A DNA stretch of 64,000 nucleotides from Asanoa ferruginea. Lineage in GTDB: Bacteria > Actinomycetota > Actinomycetes > Mycobacteriales > Micromonosporaceae. The stretch is taken from contig NZ_QUMQ01000001.1 of assembly GCF_003387075.1 (NCBI RefSeq), positions 5,952,001 to 6,016,000 of the forward strand, written 5' to 3'. The translations under genes and the position numbers were made by a program. Numbering within the stretch: position 1 is the first letter of the stretch; each line of letters begins with the position of its first letter. The notes beneath the pieces are model-generated. The model ran no database searches. It saw only the letters and a program-made list of their open reading frames with translations, and was not told where the DNA came from. Shown here piece by piece: positions 53,742-62,656 of the stretch.

Positions 53742-54641
53742 ATGGACCTGTTGAGCGCCGTGCTGCGGGAGCTGCGATTCGAGAGCGCGGGCTACCGGTG
53801 GCTGGAGCTCGGTGCGCCCTACCGGGTCACGTTCGACCGGCCCGGGCTTCGCGGCGTGCACCTCGTGGCGCGCGGCGCGTGCGAGCTCGACGACGGCGCG
53901 ATCACCCGGCTCGAGGCCGGCGACCTGGTCATCTTCCCGCGCGGCCACGCACACACCCTGCGCTCGCCCGGTGCCGGCACTGTCCCGGCCGTGTCGGGCT
54001 TCGACCTGGCCACGCGTACGCCCGGCAACCGACTGCGGGCCGGCCACCCGACGGTGGACACCGTCGTCGTCTGCGGCGCGTTCCTCGTCGGCGAGCCCGA
54101 TCATCCGGCGCTGCGCGGCATCCCCCGCCGCCTGCACGTGCCCGGCACCGGCGGGCGCCCCGCAGCCTGGCTCGCGCCGCTGGTCGACGCGCTCGCGACC
54201 GAGGCCTTCGACGGCGGGCCCGGCAGCGACCTGGTGATGGCGCGGCTGTCCGACGCGCTGCTGATCCGTGCGATCCGCCACCACAGCAAGACCGTCGACA
54301 CTCCCGGGTGGCTGGCCGGGCTGCGCGACCCATACGTGGCCCCCGCCCTCGCCGCACTGCACGCCGACCCGGCCCGACCGTGGACGTTGGCCGCGCTGGC
54401 CACCACGGCCGGCCTGTCCCGGGCGGCGTTCGCGGCCCGGTTCACCGAGGCGGTCGGCGAGCCGGCGATGCGCTACCTGCTCGCGCTGCGCATGCAACGG
54501 GCGCGCGCCCTGCTCCGCGACGAGCGCGCCACTGTCGCGGCGGTCGCGACCCAGGTCGGCTACCGGTCCGAGATGGCGTTCGCCGCCGCCTTCAAGCGCG
54601 AGATCGGCATTCCGCCCGGTGCCTACCGCAGGACGCCGTAG
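53742..54641 (+). CDS. AraC family transcriptional regulator with cupin N-terminal domain
   Basis: The 299-residue protein has an AraC-binding cupin_6-type domain (about 1-165; MDLLSAVLRELRFES, RLEAGDLVIFPRGHAHTL). Two C-terminal HTHs (about 200-298) include LAALATTAGLSRAAFAARF and VATQVGYRSEMAFAAAFKRE, followed by IGIPPGAYR. This family usually regulates an adjacent oxidoreductase; here the divergent SDR-like gene is the obvious target. ATG 53742 is where the family domain begins. Confidence 0.9.
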   Translation: MDLLSAVLRELRFESAGYRWLELGAPYRVTFDRPGLRGVHLVARGACELDDGAITRLEAGDLVIFPRGHAHTLRSPGAGTVPAVSGFDLATRTPGNRLRAGHPTVDTVVVCGAFLVGEPDHPALRGIPRRLHVPGTGGRPAAWLAPLVDALATEAFDGGPGSDLVMARLSDALLIRAIRHHSKTVDTPGWLAGLRDPYVAPALAALHADPARPWTLAALATTAGLSRAAFAARFTEAVGEPAMRYLLALRMQRARALLRDERATVAAVATQVGYRSEMAFAAAFKREIGIPPGAYRRTP

Positions 54642-54676
54642 CGCCCGCTCTCGAGTCAAGGGGTCTCGCCCCGAAT

Positions 54677-54692
54677 CACCCGCGCCCGGGTG
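54677..54692 (+). terminator. Short hairpin after the AraC gene
   Basis: CACCCG / CGGGTG with a 4-base loop lies 36 bases after the AraC stop. It is weak and without a T-run, but is the only stem in the 167-base gap before the MFS gene. The rest of the gap shows no gene. Confidence 0.35.
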
Positions 54693-54808
54693 CCTTGCCT
54701 CACTCGCGCGCGGGGTTATCCACCCGCGGCCACGCCCAAGGCCACCGCACACCGTTGAGAGCGTGACGAACGCAGACGGGTCACCGAGGCAGATGGAAGC
54801 GGGCAGGC

Positions 54809-56113
54809 ATGGGTGGCCGACGTGGGCTGGGGTCGATCCTGCGGGCTCCGGCGCACGGGCGGCTGCGCCGGGCCAGAGTCGGCGTGACAGCGGCCTTCGC
54901 ACTCGGCGGCGCGCTGTGCGGCGTCCTCACCTCGCGCATCCCGGCGCTGATGGACGAGCTCGCGATCTCGCCGAGCCAGTTGGGTGGCGTGCTGTTCGTG
55001 TGGGGCCTGGGTGCGGTCGCCAGCACCCAGGCGCTGCGGTGGGTCATGGCGCGCACCGGCAGCGCACCGGTGCTGCGCGTGGCGGCGCCGCTGTACGCGT
55101 CGACCCTGGCGCTGGTCGCCTGCGCGCAGAGCTATGGGCTGCTGCTTGCCGCCGTCGCCGTGTTCGGCATGGGCCTGGGCGCGGTCGACGTCGCCGCCAA
55201 CTCGCAGGGGTCGGCCACCGAACGCGCGTACGGCCGGCCGCTTGTCGCCGGCATCCACGCGGGCTGGCCGGTCGGGGCAGGCGTCGGCGGGCTGGTCGCG
55301 GCCTTCTGCGCACATCTCGGTGTTCCCTATCGGTCGACTCTCGTCGGCGCGGCGGTGCTCGCGCTACCGGTGGCGTTGGCGCTGGGCCGCACCCTGCTCG
55401 ACACCCGGCATGGGGGCCACCCGCGTCGGCACGATCGTTCGCGCAGTCGGACCCGGCCGGTGGTGTACGGGTTCGGCGTCATAGCGTTCGCCGCGCTCGC
55501 GATCGAGGTCGCGGTCACCGACTGGACCGGCGTGCTGCTGCATGACGGCCTCGGCACGTCGCAAGCCGTCGCGGCGCTCGCCTATCCCTTGTTTCAGGCG
55601 GGCATTCTCACCGGGCGAGTCGTGGCCGACCGGCTGCGCACCTGGCTGGGAGCGCGAGTTGTGCTCGTGTCGGCCGGCGCCGCGACCGCGGGACTCCTCG
55701 CCCTGACCGCGGCTCCACAACCGCTCGTCGTGCTCGTCGGCATCTGCGGCGTCGGCGTCGCCATCAGCCCGGTTCTGCCGCTGGCGTTCTCCCTCGCCGG
55801 CACCAGCGACGCACAGAGCAGCGACGCCGCGATCGCGCAACTCGGCGTCATCGCCTATGCCGGTGTGCTCGCCAGCCCCGCGATGATCGGCGTGCTCGCC
55901 GATGCGGCGACTCTTCGGGTGGCCCTGGTGGTGGTCGCCATCGCGCTCGGGGCGGCCATCGTGCTGGCGGGTCTGCTACTGCCGATCGACTATGCCGACA
56001 TCCGGCTCCGGGTCGGCGCTCTCCCACAGCAGGCACGGCGAGGCAGCGAGGCCGCGGGGGACGTGGCCGGACCCCAGGCGCCGATGACACGGATGGACTC
56101 GGACGTCATTTGA
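54809..56113 (+). CDS. Major facilitator superfamily transporter
   Basis: The 434-residue protein has 12 predicted membrane helices in two halves (GVTAAFALGGALCGVLTSRI, LLAAVAVFGMGLGAVDVAAN ... VVYGFGVIAFAALAIEVAVT, LGVIAYAGVLASPAMIGVLA). The DVAANSQGS and GxHAGWPVGAGVGGL segments are typical of the YbjJ/fucose-permease-like MFS subgroup. Substrate unknown; export of sugars or drugs is possible. No regulator is directly attached. Confidence 0.85.
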   Translation: MGGRRGLGSILRAPAHGRLRRARVGVTAAFALGGALCGVLTSRIPALMDELAISPSQLGGVLFVWGLGAVASTQALRWVMARTGSAPVLRVAAPLYASTLALVACAQSYGLLLAAVAVFGMGLGAVDVAANSQGSATERAYGRPLVAGIHAGWPVGAGVGGLVAAFCAHLGVPYRSTLVGAAVLALPVALALGRTLLDTRHGGHPRRHDRSRSRTRPVVYGFGVIAFAALAIEVAVTDWTGVLLHDGLGTSQAVAALAYPLFQAGILTGRVVADRLRTWLGARVVLVSAGAATAGLLALTAAPQPLVVLVGICGVGVAISPVLPLAFSLAGTSDAQSSDAAIAQLGVIAYAGVLASPAMIGVLADAATLRVALVVVAIALGAAIVLAGLLLPIDYADIRLRVGALPQQARRGSEAAGDVAGPQAPMTRMDSDVI

Positions 56114-56240
56114 TACAGGTCATTTCTGTGCGGATCGCTATTTCATTCTTGCGAGTGAAGAATTGCGTTCGCGAGTCCTTGATCTGACTTGAAGGCCGGC
56201 TGTAAGTCGCCTTGACGATACCTTCGAGACGCGGCAACGA

Positions 56241-56266
56241 TTTCCAGGAAATTCTTTTCCTGGAAA
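56241..56266 (+). promoter_or_regulatory. Perfect 11-bp inverted repeat abutting the ribosome-binding site
   Basis: Arms TTTCCAGGAAA (56241-56251) and TTTCCTGGAAA (56256-56266), with a TTCT loop, are immediately followed by the GAGG ribosome-binding site (56267-56270) of the metallopeptidase gene. It may be an operator or a translation-control hairpin. The whole 56114-56279 gap is unusually AT-rich for this genome. Confidence 0.8.
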
Positions 56267-56279
56267 GAGGTGTACGCAA

Positions 56280-57959
56280 ATGAGCTTGGGCGTAAACCGA
56301 AATGCGCGACGGCTCGCCCTCCGGCGAATACGCGCAGGGCTCGTGGCCGTCGCCGTGACCGCGACGTGCCTGGTGGCCTGGGCGGCGCCGGCGCAGGCGC
56401 TGCCGTTGAGCGTGACCGTCACGATTGTCAGGGTGGCGGAATGCTGTCCGGGTGGCCCGATCGACCTGGATTCGGAAGCCGATTTCTATGGCCGCACGAC
56501 CATCGGCGGCTCGTCGACCGATTTCGGGGAGATCGAGGACAAATCGATTATCACGCCGGACGACTGGAAGGCCACCCAAACGGTCGACCACAGCAATGCC
56601 ACGACCGATGTGAAGATCGAGGTATTCGACGAGGACGACGGCCTGAATTTCCGCGACAACCAGATCGATCTCACCAACAACGATGCCGACCGCGCGGTGA
56701 ATTTCTCGATCGACCTGCATCCGGAGAACTCCCGCTGTTACTTCACCGGCGACGTCAGCGGACCGTGCGGTGTCGAGGTCACGACGGAGGGCAACGCCGA
56801 CGACGGCGATGTCGGCGACATGATCCTCATGGTCGAGGTCAACGAGCCGCCACAGGCGCCCGGCCGCCACGTCAGGTGCCTGCACTCGCCGCTGTGGCCG
56901 CAGCCCGGCGAGCCGGTCACCATCACCGCCGAAGCGTTCGGCGACCAACCCGACGGCGCTCCGCTTCCGCCGCTGATCTCCGACCAGTTGGACATCTTCT
57001 TCTCGACCGACGGCGGCGCGACCCGGCAGAAGATCGGTGGTTCGGGCCGGCAGACGACGTTGAGCGCCAGCCAGACGGCCGGAGCGGCGGGCTCGACCTT
57101 CTCCTACAGTTGCCTGGCGATCGATCGCCTCGAGCCGGTCGACTCCGGGTGGCACACGGTGCAGGTCGGTGATCCGCCGCAGGGCCGCGCCGTGCCGGTG
57201 CTGCTGACGGGCTCCCGTGAGCGGGCGCTCGACGTCGTGCTGTTCCCGGCGACCACCAACGTGCGCAGTCAACCGAACAACCCGTCGAACACCAGCCTGC
57301 TGACCTTCCCGGTCTACAGCGGGCCGAAAGACGCCAATTTCCTCAACCACGCCCACGACGCCGTCCTCGAGCTGATGCGAGAGCAACTCCTGCTCGACAA
57401 CCAGCGCGACATCAACGTCTGGATAGCCCGCGACCCCGCCGGGACAGGCGGTTACCGGGACACGAGCGGCGACGGCAACCCGGACCTGTGCCAGCACCAA
57501 CTGCCGGCCAACCTCGGCACCGACTACGGATTCGGCAATGTCCGCGCGATCCTGCATCCCGCGACACCGGCACCCGGTGACCTGAACACCTTGCGGGAAT
57601 GCGCCGTCGGCGGGGTGATGAGTGCCGAGTCCGGTGAGACCGGGGTGTTCATCCACGAGACCGGCCACGCCGGATTCGGCCTGGCCGACGAATACTGCTG
57701 CGACGGCGGCTACTTCCAGACCCCCGAGGTTCCCAACGTCTACAAGAGCCGCGACGCGTGCCTCAACGACGTCGGCAGCCTCAGCGGTGTGGCCGGCGAC
57801 TGCCGCGGCATGGACTCGGTCGACCCCGGCACCGATTTTGATTTCTGGGTCTCCGATCCCGCGTCCAACGACCTGATGAACGACAACAACTTCGCCCGGC
57901 GAGCCGACCGCCGACGCATAACCTTCGTCTTCGGTCAATGCGACCAGGGAAAGTGCTGA
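56280..57959 (+). CDS. Secreted M64-like (IgA-peptidase-type) zinc metallopeptidase
   Basis: The 559-residue protein has a signal peptide (about 1-39; basic RRLALRRIRAG then a hydrophobic stretch ending in APAQA). An N-terminal beta-rich Asp-laden region (EVFDEDDGLNFRDNQIDLTN) that may bind calcium follows. The catalytic segment HETGHAGFGLADEY (His459, Glu460, His463, then Asp470/Glu471) matches the HExGHxxxGLxDEY core of M64 peptidases. Several Cys pairs near it (YCCDGG, CLND, DCRG, QCDQGKC) suggest disulfides. It would act on extracellular protein. A perfect hairpin sits at the ribosome-binding site. The following gene starts 11 bases after its stop. Confidence 0.82.
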   Translation: MSLGVNRNARRLALRRIRAGLVAVAVTATCLVAWAAPAQALPLSVTVTIVRVAECCPGGPIDLDSEADFYGRTTIGGSSTDFGEIEDKSIITPDDWKATQTVDHSNATTDVKIEVFDEDDGLNFRDNQIDLTNNDADRAVNFSIDLHPENSRCYFTGDVSGPCGVEVTTEGNADDGDVGDMILMVEVNEPPQAPGRHVRCLHSPLWPQPGEPVTITAEAFGDQPDGAPLPPLISDQLDIFFSTDGGATRQKIGGSGRQTTLSASQTAGAAGSTFSYSCLAIDRLEPVDSGWHTVQVGDPPQGRAVPVLLTGSRERALDVVLFPATTNVRSQPNNPSNTSLLTFPVYSGPKDANFLNHAHDAVLELMREQLLLDNQRDINVWIARDPAGTGGYRDTSGDGNPDLCQHQLPANLGTDYGFGNVRAILHPATPAPGDLNTLRECAVGGVMSAESGETGVFIHETGHAGFGLADEYCCDGGYFQTPEVPNVYKSRDACLNDVGSLSGVAGDCRGMDSVDPGTDFDFWVSDPASNDLMNDNNFARRADRRRITFVFGQCDQGKC

Positions 57960-57970
57960 GGGGTCCTACG

Positions 57971-59275
57971 ATGCCGAATCTCGTTCCCCGCCGGCTGCGG
58001 CGGGCCCGCCTACCCATGCTGATAATCGGCGTCGTCGCCCTGACGATCGGCGCGCTCCACGCGACCGCACAGGCGGTCCCCAATGCCGCCAATCCGCTCA
58101 GCGACCCGGTTCCCCGGCCCGAATACGTCGATGACGCCCGCAGCTTCGTCGCCGCGATCGATTTCCAGTCCGCGCAGTCCGGCACGTCAGCCGGCGTTGT
58201 GGTGTCCAATGTGGCCACGCCCGGCACGGCGTTCCTGAAGCCGGACCTGACGGTGTCCAGCATCGCCGACGGCGCGGTGGTGCGCTCCACGACGATGCCG
58301 AACCCGGCTCTGGCGTACGCCGAGAATGTGGGCTTCACGAGCCAGGCCGGCCGCGCTTACGTGCTCGTGCCCTACGACAGTCGGGTCGAGCAGCTCCAGT
58401 TGGCCGGCCCGGCCGGTGCCACGGTGGCCACGGTCGACACCACGCAGGCGGTCCACGACTATTGCGTCGCTAACCCCAACGACCCGGACTGCCGCGAAAG
58501 CGACCTGTCGGTCGACGCCGTCGCAGCACCCGGGCCGCTGTTCGGCGTGCTCGGCCGGCCGGTGACCATCACCGTGGCCAGCACGGTCGCCAACGCCGGC
58601 CCCGACGGTCCGACCGAGGCCAAGGTCGAACGCAAGGTGCTGGCCGGTCCGGGCATCACCGTCACCCCCGACGCTCCGGCCACGACGCCGGCCACTCTCG
58701 CGGTCGGCACGCCGCAGCGGCTGGAGAAGGCGTACACGGTGACCTGTCTTCAGCCCGGACCCCGCACGCTCGACTTCACGACGGCCGTGACTCCGAGACG
58801 GGCGTCCGTCGTCGACGCGCGGGCCGACAACAACCGGCGGACCGCGCGGCTGACGCTCGACTGCGCGGTTCCGGTGACCATCAACATCCACCCCGGCAGC
58901 GCGCCGAACCCCGTCAACCTGCACGCCGCCAACGTGCCCACCGCGGTGCTCACCACCCGCGCCGGCGAATACGGCAACCCGCTCGCGTTCGACGCGACCA
59001 CCATCGTCGTCAGCGCGACCAGGTTCGGCTCGCCGGACCTCCTCCTGCGCGGCCTCGGCGTGACGGAGAAACACGACAAGATTCACAAGGAGGATTCGGT
59101 GGAGCGCGACGAGCGAACGCACGACCGAGACCTCGACGCGGTGCTCCACTTCGGACCGGCCGGCGACGCGTTCACGCCGACCGACACGATGGGCTGCGTC
59201 TTCGGCAAGTTCACCAGCGGCCCGTCGGCGCAGACGAGCTTCTACGGCTGCGACACGGTCACCATCGTCGGCTAG
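57971..59275 (+). CDS. Secreted beta-rich protein with CARDB-like and INIHPGS/PNPVNL domains
   Basis: The 434-residue protein has a signal peptide or N-terminal anchor (PMLIIGVVALTIGALHATAQA). It has a middle CARDB-like beta domain (VTITVASTVANAGPDGPTEA). A C-terminal domain with TINIHPGSAPNPVNLHAANV, VLTT and FDATTIVVSATRFGSPDLLL follows, the motif of an uncharacterised extracellular repeat domain (I/V-D-I-x-PGSxPNxxNL...). It ends in a Cys-containing beta strand (MGCVFGKF...YGCDTVTIV). It is downstream of the M64-like gene and probably co-expressed, perhaps as a partner, substrate or surface scaffold. ATG 57971 has GAGGGG upstream. Confidence 0.75.
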   Translation: MPNLVPRRLRRARLPMLIIGVVALTIGALHATAQAVPNAANPLSDPVPRPEYVDDARSFVAAIDFQSAQSGTSAGVVVSNVATPGTAFLKPDLTVSSIADGAVVRSTTMPNPALAYAENVGFTSQAGRAYVLVPYDSRVEQLQLAGPAGATVATVDTTQAVHDYCVANPNDPDCRESDLSVDAVAAPGPLFGVLGRPVTITVASTVANAGPDGPTEAKVERKVLAGPGITVTPDAPATTPATLAVGTPQRLEKAYTVTCLQPGPRTLDFTTAVTPRRASVVDARADNNRRTARLTLDCAVPVTINIHPGSAPNPVNLHAANVPTAVLTTRAGEYGNPLAFDATTIVVSATRFGSPDLLLRGLGVTEKHDKIHKEDSVERDERTHDRDLDAVLHFGPAGDAFTPTDTMGCVFGKFTSGPSAQTSFYGCDTVTIVG

Positions 59276-59283
59276 GTTCCGCG

Positions 59284-59318
59284 CGGTCGGCTGTCAGGTT
59301 GAACCTGACAGCCGACCG
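59284..59318. terminator. Strong bidirectional terminator hairpin
   Basis: Perfect 15-bp stem: arms 59284-59298 and 59304-59318 with loop TTGAA. It sits between the convergent secreted-protein gene and the GH20 gene. Confidence 0.88.
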
Positions 59319-59331
59319 TCGTGGCTACCCG

Positions 59332-61767
59332 TCACAGGCCCTTACATTGGCCGGTCGCGGGGCCTCGGATCGTGTTCGGCTGGCCGTTGTTGACCGGCGG
59401 GGGAGTGTTGCCGGTGCACGACAGCGGGCCGTTGACGACGTTGCCGGCGAGCACGGGTGCGGCGGCGACAGTCGAGCCGGTCAGGGTGAGCGGGCCGCTG
59501 ATCCGCACCCCTTCGATCTCGACCTCACCCGTTGTGCCGGTGAGGGTGACCGGTCCGCTGACCGACCCGCCGATCAGCTCGACCATTGCCGCGCCGGTGG
59601 CACTCACCGGGCCCTGGACCACGGCGTCCGTGGCGATCAGCGACCCGCCCGGCCGGACGGTCACCGGCCCGGAGACGGTGGCGCCGGCCAGGCAGGTGAC
59701 CCCGGCGCTGACCACCAGCGGGCCGCGGTGGGTGCCCGACACCGTCGAGGTGCAGGTGTCCACGACGACCGTGAAACGGGCGGTCGCGCTACCGGTCGGC
59801 CGGGTGGCCGTGATCGTCGCCTGATAGACACCATTGCGGGCGTACGTGTGACTCGCCGTTGCCGTGTAGATGCCGTTGGCGGTCTTGTTGGTGCCGGCCG
59901 TGCCGCTCAGCGTCGCCGGCGAACTGGTTCCATCGCCCCAGTCGACCGTCGCGGAAACCTGCTCCACCGTCGCGCCCGGAGTGGACACGGACGCGATGTC
60001 GCCCGCGACCGTCCGCTCGTCGGTGGCGATGTCCGGCGCCGCCACGTCGACCCGCCACGGCACCTGCGGCGAGGGGTAGAAGTTCTGACCCTGGAGCTGC
60101 CACCGCAGTCCGTGCCCGGCCACCCGGCTGACGAAGGAGGCGAGGTTACGGTCGGGGTGGACCTGCGGCGACCAGCCGAGCTCCGCGGTCGCCGGAAGCC
60201 GCGGGAACATCTGGAACCCGATATCGTCGAGGGTTCGCAACGTTTCGGACCACATCGCCGCCTCGACACCGAGGATGTCAGCGTCGGTCACCGCCGGTAG
60301 GGTGACACCGCCGGTGGTCCGCGCCGGGATGTAGGTGGCCGGGTCGCTGCTGGTGCCCGACCAGTTGTAGAACTGGGATACGTCGAGCCGGCCGGCCCAA
60401 CTGAGCCCGAGCGGGCTGCCGACGAACTGCTGCATGTCGAGGTAGCTGTGGTTGGCCGGCGACATCACGACCTTCATGCCCTTCTGCACAGCCCGCCTGG
60501 CGGTGTCGCCGCCGGAGCCGGCCGGGTTCCCGTTGTTCCAGAATTGGGCGACGGCTGCGGGCGAGCCGGGCTGGCCGAAGTTCGCCTGCGAGATCTCGGC
60601 CCAGCCCATGGCGATCTTGCCCTGCGCCTTGACGATCTGCGCTTCCTGGTCGACGAAGCTGACGTAGCGCGCGCTGGCCAGGGTGGACGCCGGCACCTCG
60701 TCACCACCGAGGTGGTAGTAGGGCCCGGCCGACATGGCACTGAGTTGGCTGATGATGTCGGTCAGGATCGCCCAGGTGTTCGGGCTCTCCGGGCACATCG
60801 CGCTGTAGCCGACCGCACCGGTCAGGTTCCATTGTGGAGGCGTGCGGGTCGTGCAGTTGACGTCGGGCAGCGCGGGGTTGGCCTCCGGCCCCGCGTAGGA
60901 CATGACGATCGCGTTGGTGTGCCCCGGCGAGTCGACCTCCGGGATGACGGTCATGAAGTGCGCCGCCGCGTAGTTGACGACGTCGACATACTCGGCCTGG
61001 GTCCAGAAGCCCCCCGGGTCATTGTTGATCGAAAATTGTCCACCGATGGCCGTGAGCTCGGGCCGGCCGTTGATCGCGATCCGGAAGCCCTGGTCGTCGC
61101 TGACGTGCAGATGCAACACATTCAGCTTGTACGCGGACGCCTGGTCGATCACGCGCTTGACCACGTCTGGCGGCTGGAAATGCCGGGCGATGTCGAGCAT
61201 CATGCCGCGATACGCGTACCGCGGGGTGTCGGTGATCCGCACGCCGGACACAGTCCAGGGGCCCGGCCGCACGGTCGGGCTCTCGATCCAGGGCGGGAGC
61301 AGTTGACGCAGGGTGTGCATGCCGTAGAAGAGCCCGGCCGGCCGCCGCGCCTCGAGGTGGATGCCGCTGCCCGAAACGTCGAGCCGGTAGCCCTCGTCGC
61401 CCAGGTCCGCGTCGTCGGTCAGGCCCAGCGCGATGTCACCCGGTTGCGGCGCGGCCGTCGACACCGGCAGGGGATAGCCGGTCGAGGACCGCATGGTCGC
61501 CGCGAGCGCGTCCGCCACCGCCCGCGTTTCCTCGGCTCCCACGATCCTGGTGGTCGGCCCGACCACGAAGGTCTCCCCGGGTATCGCCTCCATGGCGGCC
61601 GGGAGCGGCACGACCTGCGGTGCCGTGACCGGCGCGGTGTCCGCCAGCGCCGGCGTGGCCGCCGGACCGGTCAGTGCCACTGCCTGGATCGCGAGCATGA
61701 CGACCAGCGCCATCGGGCCGAGCCGCCGTCTGGCTCGCGTGCCCCGGGTCCTGTTCGACGTCTGCAT
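59332..61767 (-). CDS. Secreted GH20 beta-N-acetylhexosaminidase with PKD and beta-helix-like C-terminal repeats
   Basis: The 811-residue protein has a signal peptide (about 1-42), a GH20b-like N-terminal domain and a GH20 TIM barrel. Family segments are YRGMMLDIARHFQPPDVVKR, LNVLHLHVSDDQGFR, VIPEVDSPGHTNA and the catalytic HLGGDEVPAS (Asp-Glu near 354-355). A PKD-like domain (about 585-690) and a C-terminal repeated motif (SGPVTVRPGGSL, SGPVTLTG, SGPLTLTGS), probably a right-handed beta-helix, follow. GH20 enzymes release GlcNAc or GalNAc from chitin or glycans by substrate-assisted catalysis. ATG 61767 has GGGAGG upstream. Confidence 0.92.
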   Translation of the reverse strand: MQTSNRTRGTRARRRLGPMALVVMLAIQAVALTGPAATPALADTAPVTAPQVVPLPAAMEAIPGETFVVGPTTRIVGAEETRAVADALAATMRSSTGYPLPVSTAAPQPGDIALGLTDDADLGDEGYRLDVSGSGIHLEARRPAGLFYGMHTLRQLLPPWIESPTVRPGPWTVSGVRITDTPRYAYRGMMLDIARHFQPPDVVKRVIDQASAYKLNVLHLHVSDDQGFRIAINGRPELTAIGGQFSINNDPGGFWTQAEYVDVVNYAAAHFMTVIPEVDSPGHTNAIVMSYAGPEANPALPDVNCTTRTPPQWNLTGAVGYSAMCPESPNTWAILTDIISQLSAMSAGPYYHLGGDEVPASTLASARYVSFVDQEAQIVKAQGKIAMGWAEISQANFGQPGSPAAVAQFWNNGNPAGSGGDTARRAVQKGMKVVMSPANHSYLDMQQFVGSPLGLSWAGRLDVSQFYNWSGTSSDPATYIPARTTGGVTLPAVTDADILGVEAAMWSETLRTLDDIGFQMFPRLPATAELGWSPQVHPDRNLASFVSRVAGHGLRWQLQGQNFYPSPQVPWRVDVAAPDIATDERTVAGDIASVSTPGATVEQVSATVDWGDGTSSPATLSGTAGTNKTANGIYTATASHTYARNGVYQATITATRPTGSATARFTVVVDTCTSTVSGTHRGPLVVSAGVTCLAGATVSGPVTVRPGGSLIATDAVVQGPVSATGAAMVELIGGSVSGPVTLTGTTGEVEIEGVRISGPLTLTGSTVAAAPVLAGNVVNGPLSCTGNTPPPVNNGQPNTIRGPATGQCKGL

Positions 61768-61805
61768 GTCAGACCTCCCTGCTCCGGGGACCACGGGCTG
61801 AATCG

Positions 61806-61821
61806 ATCAACGCCCGTTGAT
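61806..61821. promoter_or_regulatory. 16-base palindrome between the GH20 and SUKH-like genes
   Basis: ATCAACG-CC-CGTTGAT has perfect 7-base arms, 38 bases upstream of the GH20 start, in the 148-base divergent gap. A looser repeat GGTAGG...CCTACC lies beside it. It is a candidate operator for the hexosaminidase; it does not match the DasR site. Confidence 0.55.
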
Positions 61822-61915
61822 GGTAGGCGCAGCGACCACCTACCGTAAAGAGTCCTTACAGAAAGTAACGACGACCGTCGACTGTGGAGTCCCTTCGCTG
61901 CGCTAGCTTTCATCT

Positions 61916-62515
61916 GTGCATGCGCTCAACGATCGGGTAGAAGCCTTGGCGGTGGCCATCTCATCCGAGTTGTTCGATGGTCCGCCGGGTTTGTTTCCGC
62001 CGGTCCGAGGATTGGTCGATCGCGTCTTCCGTGGCGCGGTGCGGCGGGCCCGGCCGGATGAGCTGGGGCCGATGGGCCTGCCGGACCAGGTGTGCCGGGT
62101 CGTGTCCGCGTTGGGCGCTCCGGTGAGCTGCGGCGACTACTTCGCCGCCGAGCCGTGGAGCTTCCTCGACGCCGGGCTCCGCCCGTCCGGGTCTTCGTCG
62201 CGGCTGCGGACGTTCGGCACCGGTTGGAACGACACGACGGCCTTCTGCCTCGACAGCGAGACACCCACGGTGCACGGCGTGGTCGTCCAGGACGGCCGGA
62301 TAGTCGACGAGCTCTACGTCAACCGCGATTACGCCACGTTCATGGCGTTCCTGTGCCATCTGCGGGTGCTCCTCGACGTCTACCAGCAGGTCAGCGTCGA
62401 GGCATACCTTCGCGAGGTGCCGGTCGTCCGGGATCATCTCGCGCGGCTCGACAAGGACGCGCTGGTGGACGGCGCGTGGTGGGTGGGTCTGGTCGAAGAG
62501 TTCGACATGGTGTGA
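61916..62515 (+). CDS. SUKH-4-like protein
   Basis: This 199-residue protein shows the pattern of SUKH-4 immunity-type proteins: PWSFLDAGLRPSG followed by LRTFGTGWNDTTAFCLDSET, a VVVQDGRIVDELYVNRDY beta region and a helical FMAFLCHLRVLLDVY. SUKH proteins often neutralise toxins, but many actinobacterial members stand alone with no toxin, as here. GTG 61916. The gene is divergent from GH20. Function is uncertain; no toxin gene is seen in the window. Confidence 0.6.
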   Translation: MHALNDRVEALAVAISSELFDGPPGLFPPVRGLVDRVFRGAVRRARPDELGPMGLPDQVCRVVSALGAPVSCGDYFAAEPWSFLDAGLRPSGSSSRLRTFGTGWNDTTAFCLDSETPTVHGVVVQDGRIVDELYVNRDYATFMAFLCHLRVLLDVYQQVSVEAYLREVPVVRDHLARLDKDALVDGAWWVGLVEEFDMV

Positions 62516-62656
62516 ACTGGTCTCCGCCGGCCGGCCTCAACGATGCGGCGAAGCTGGCCGGATCCGCCGCATGCTCCTCATCGTTCGGACGTTGGCCGGA
62601 GGCGAGTCATTGGTGGCGTTCGGGTCCGCCGTGATCACTATGCCGGGCGAGGGATA
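62516..62656 (+). other. Short intergenic region
   Basis: It contains GC-rich DNA with no clear promoter or hairpin. A reading frame through it continues into the next gene but shows no family features. Confidence 0.4.

Noticed and set aside
61768-61915. DasR-type operator for the GH20 chitin-related gene
   Set aside because: The gap contains other palindromes but none resembling the DasR site (TGGTCTAGACCA-like).
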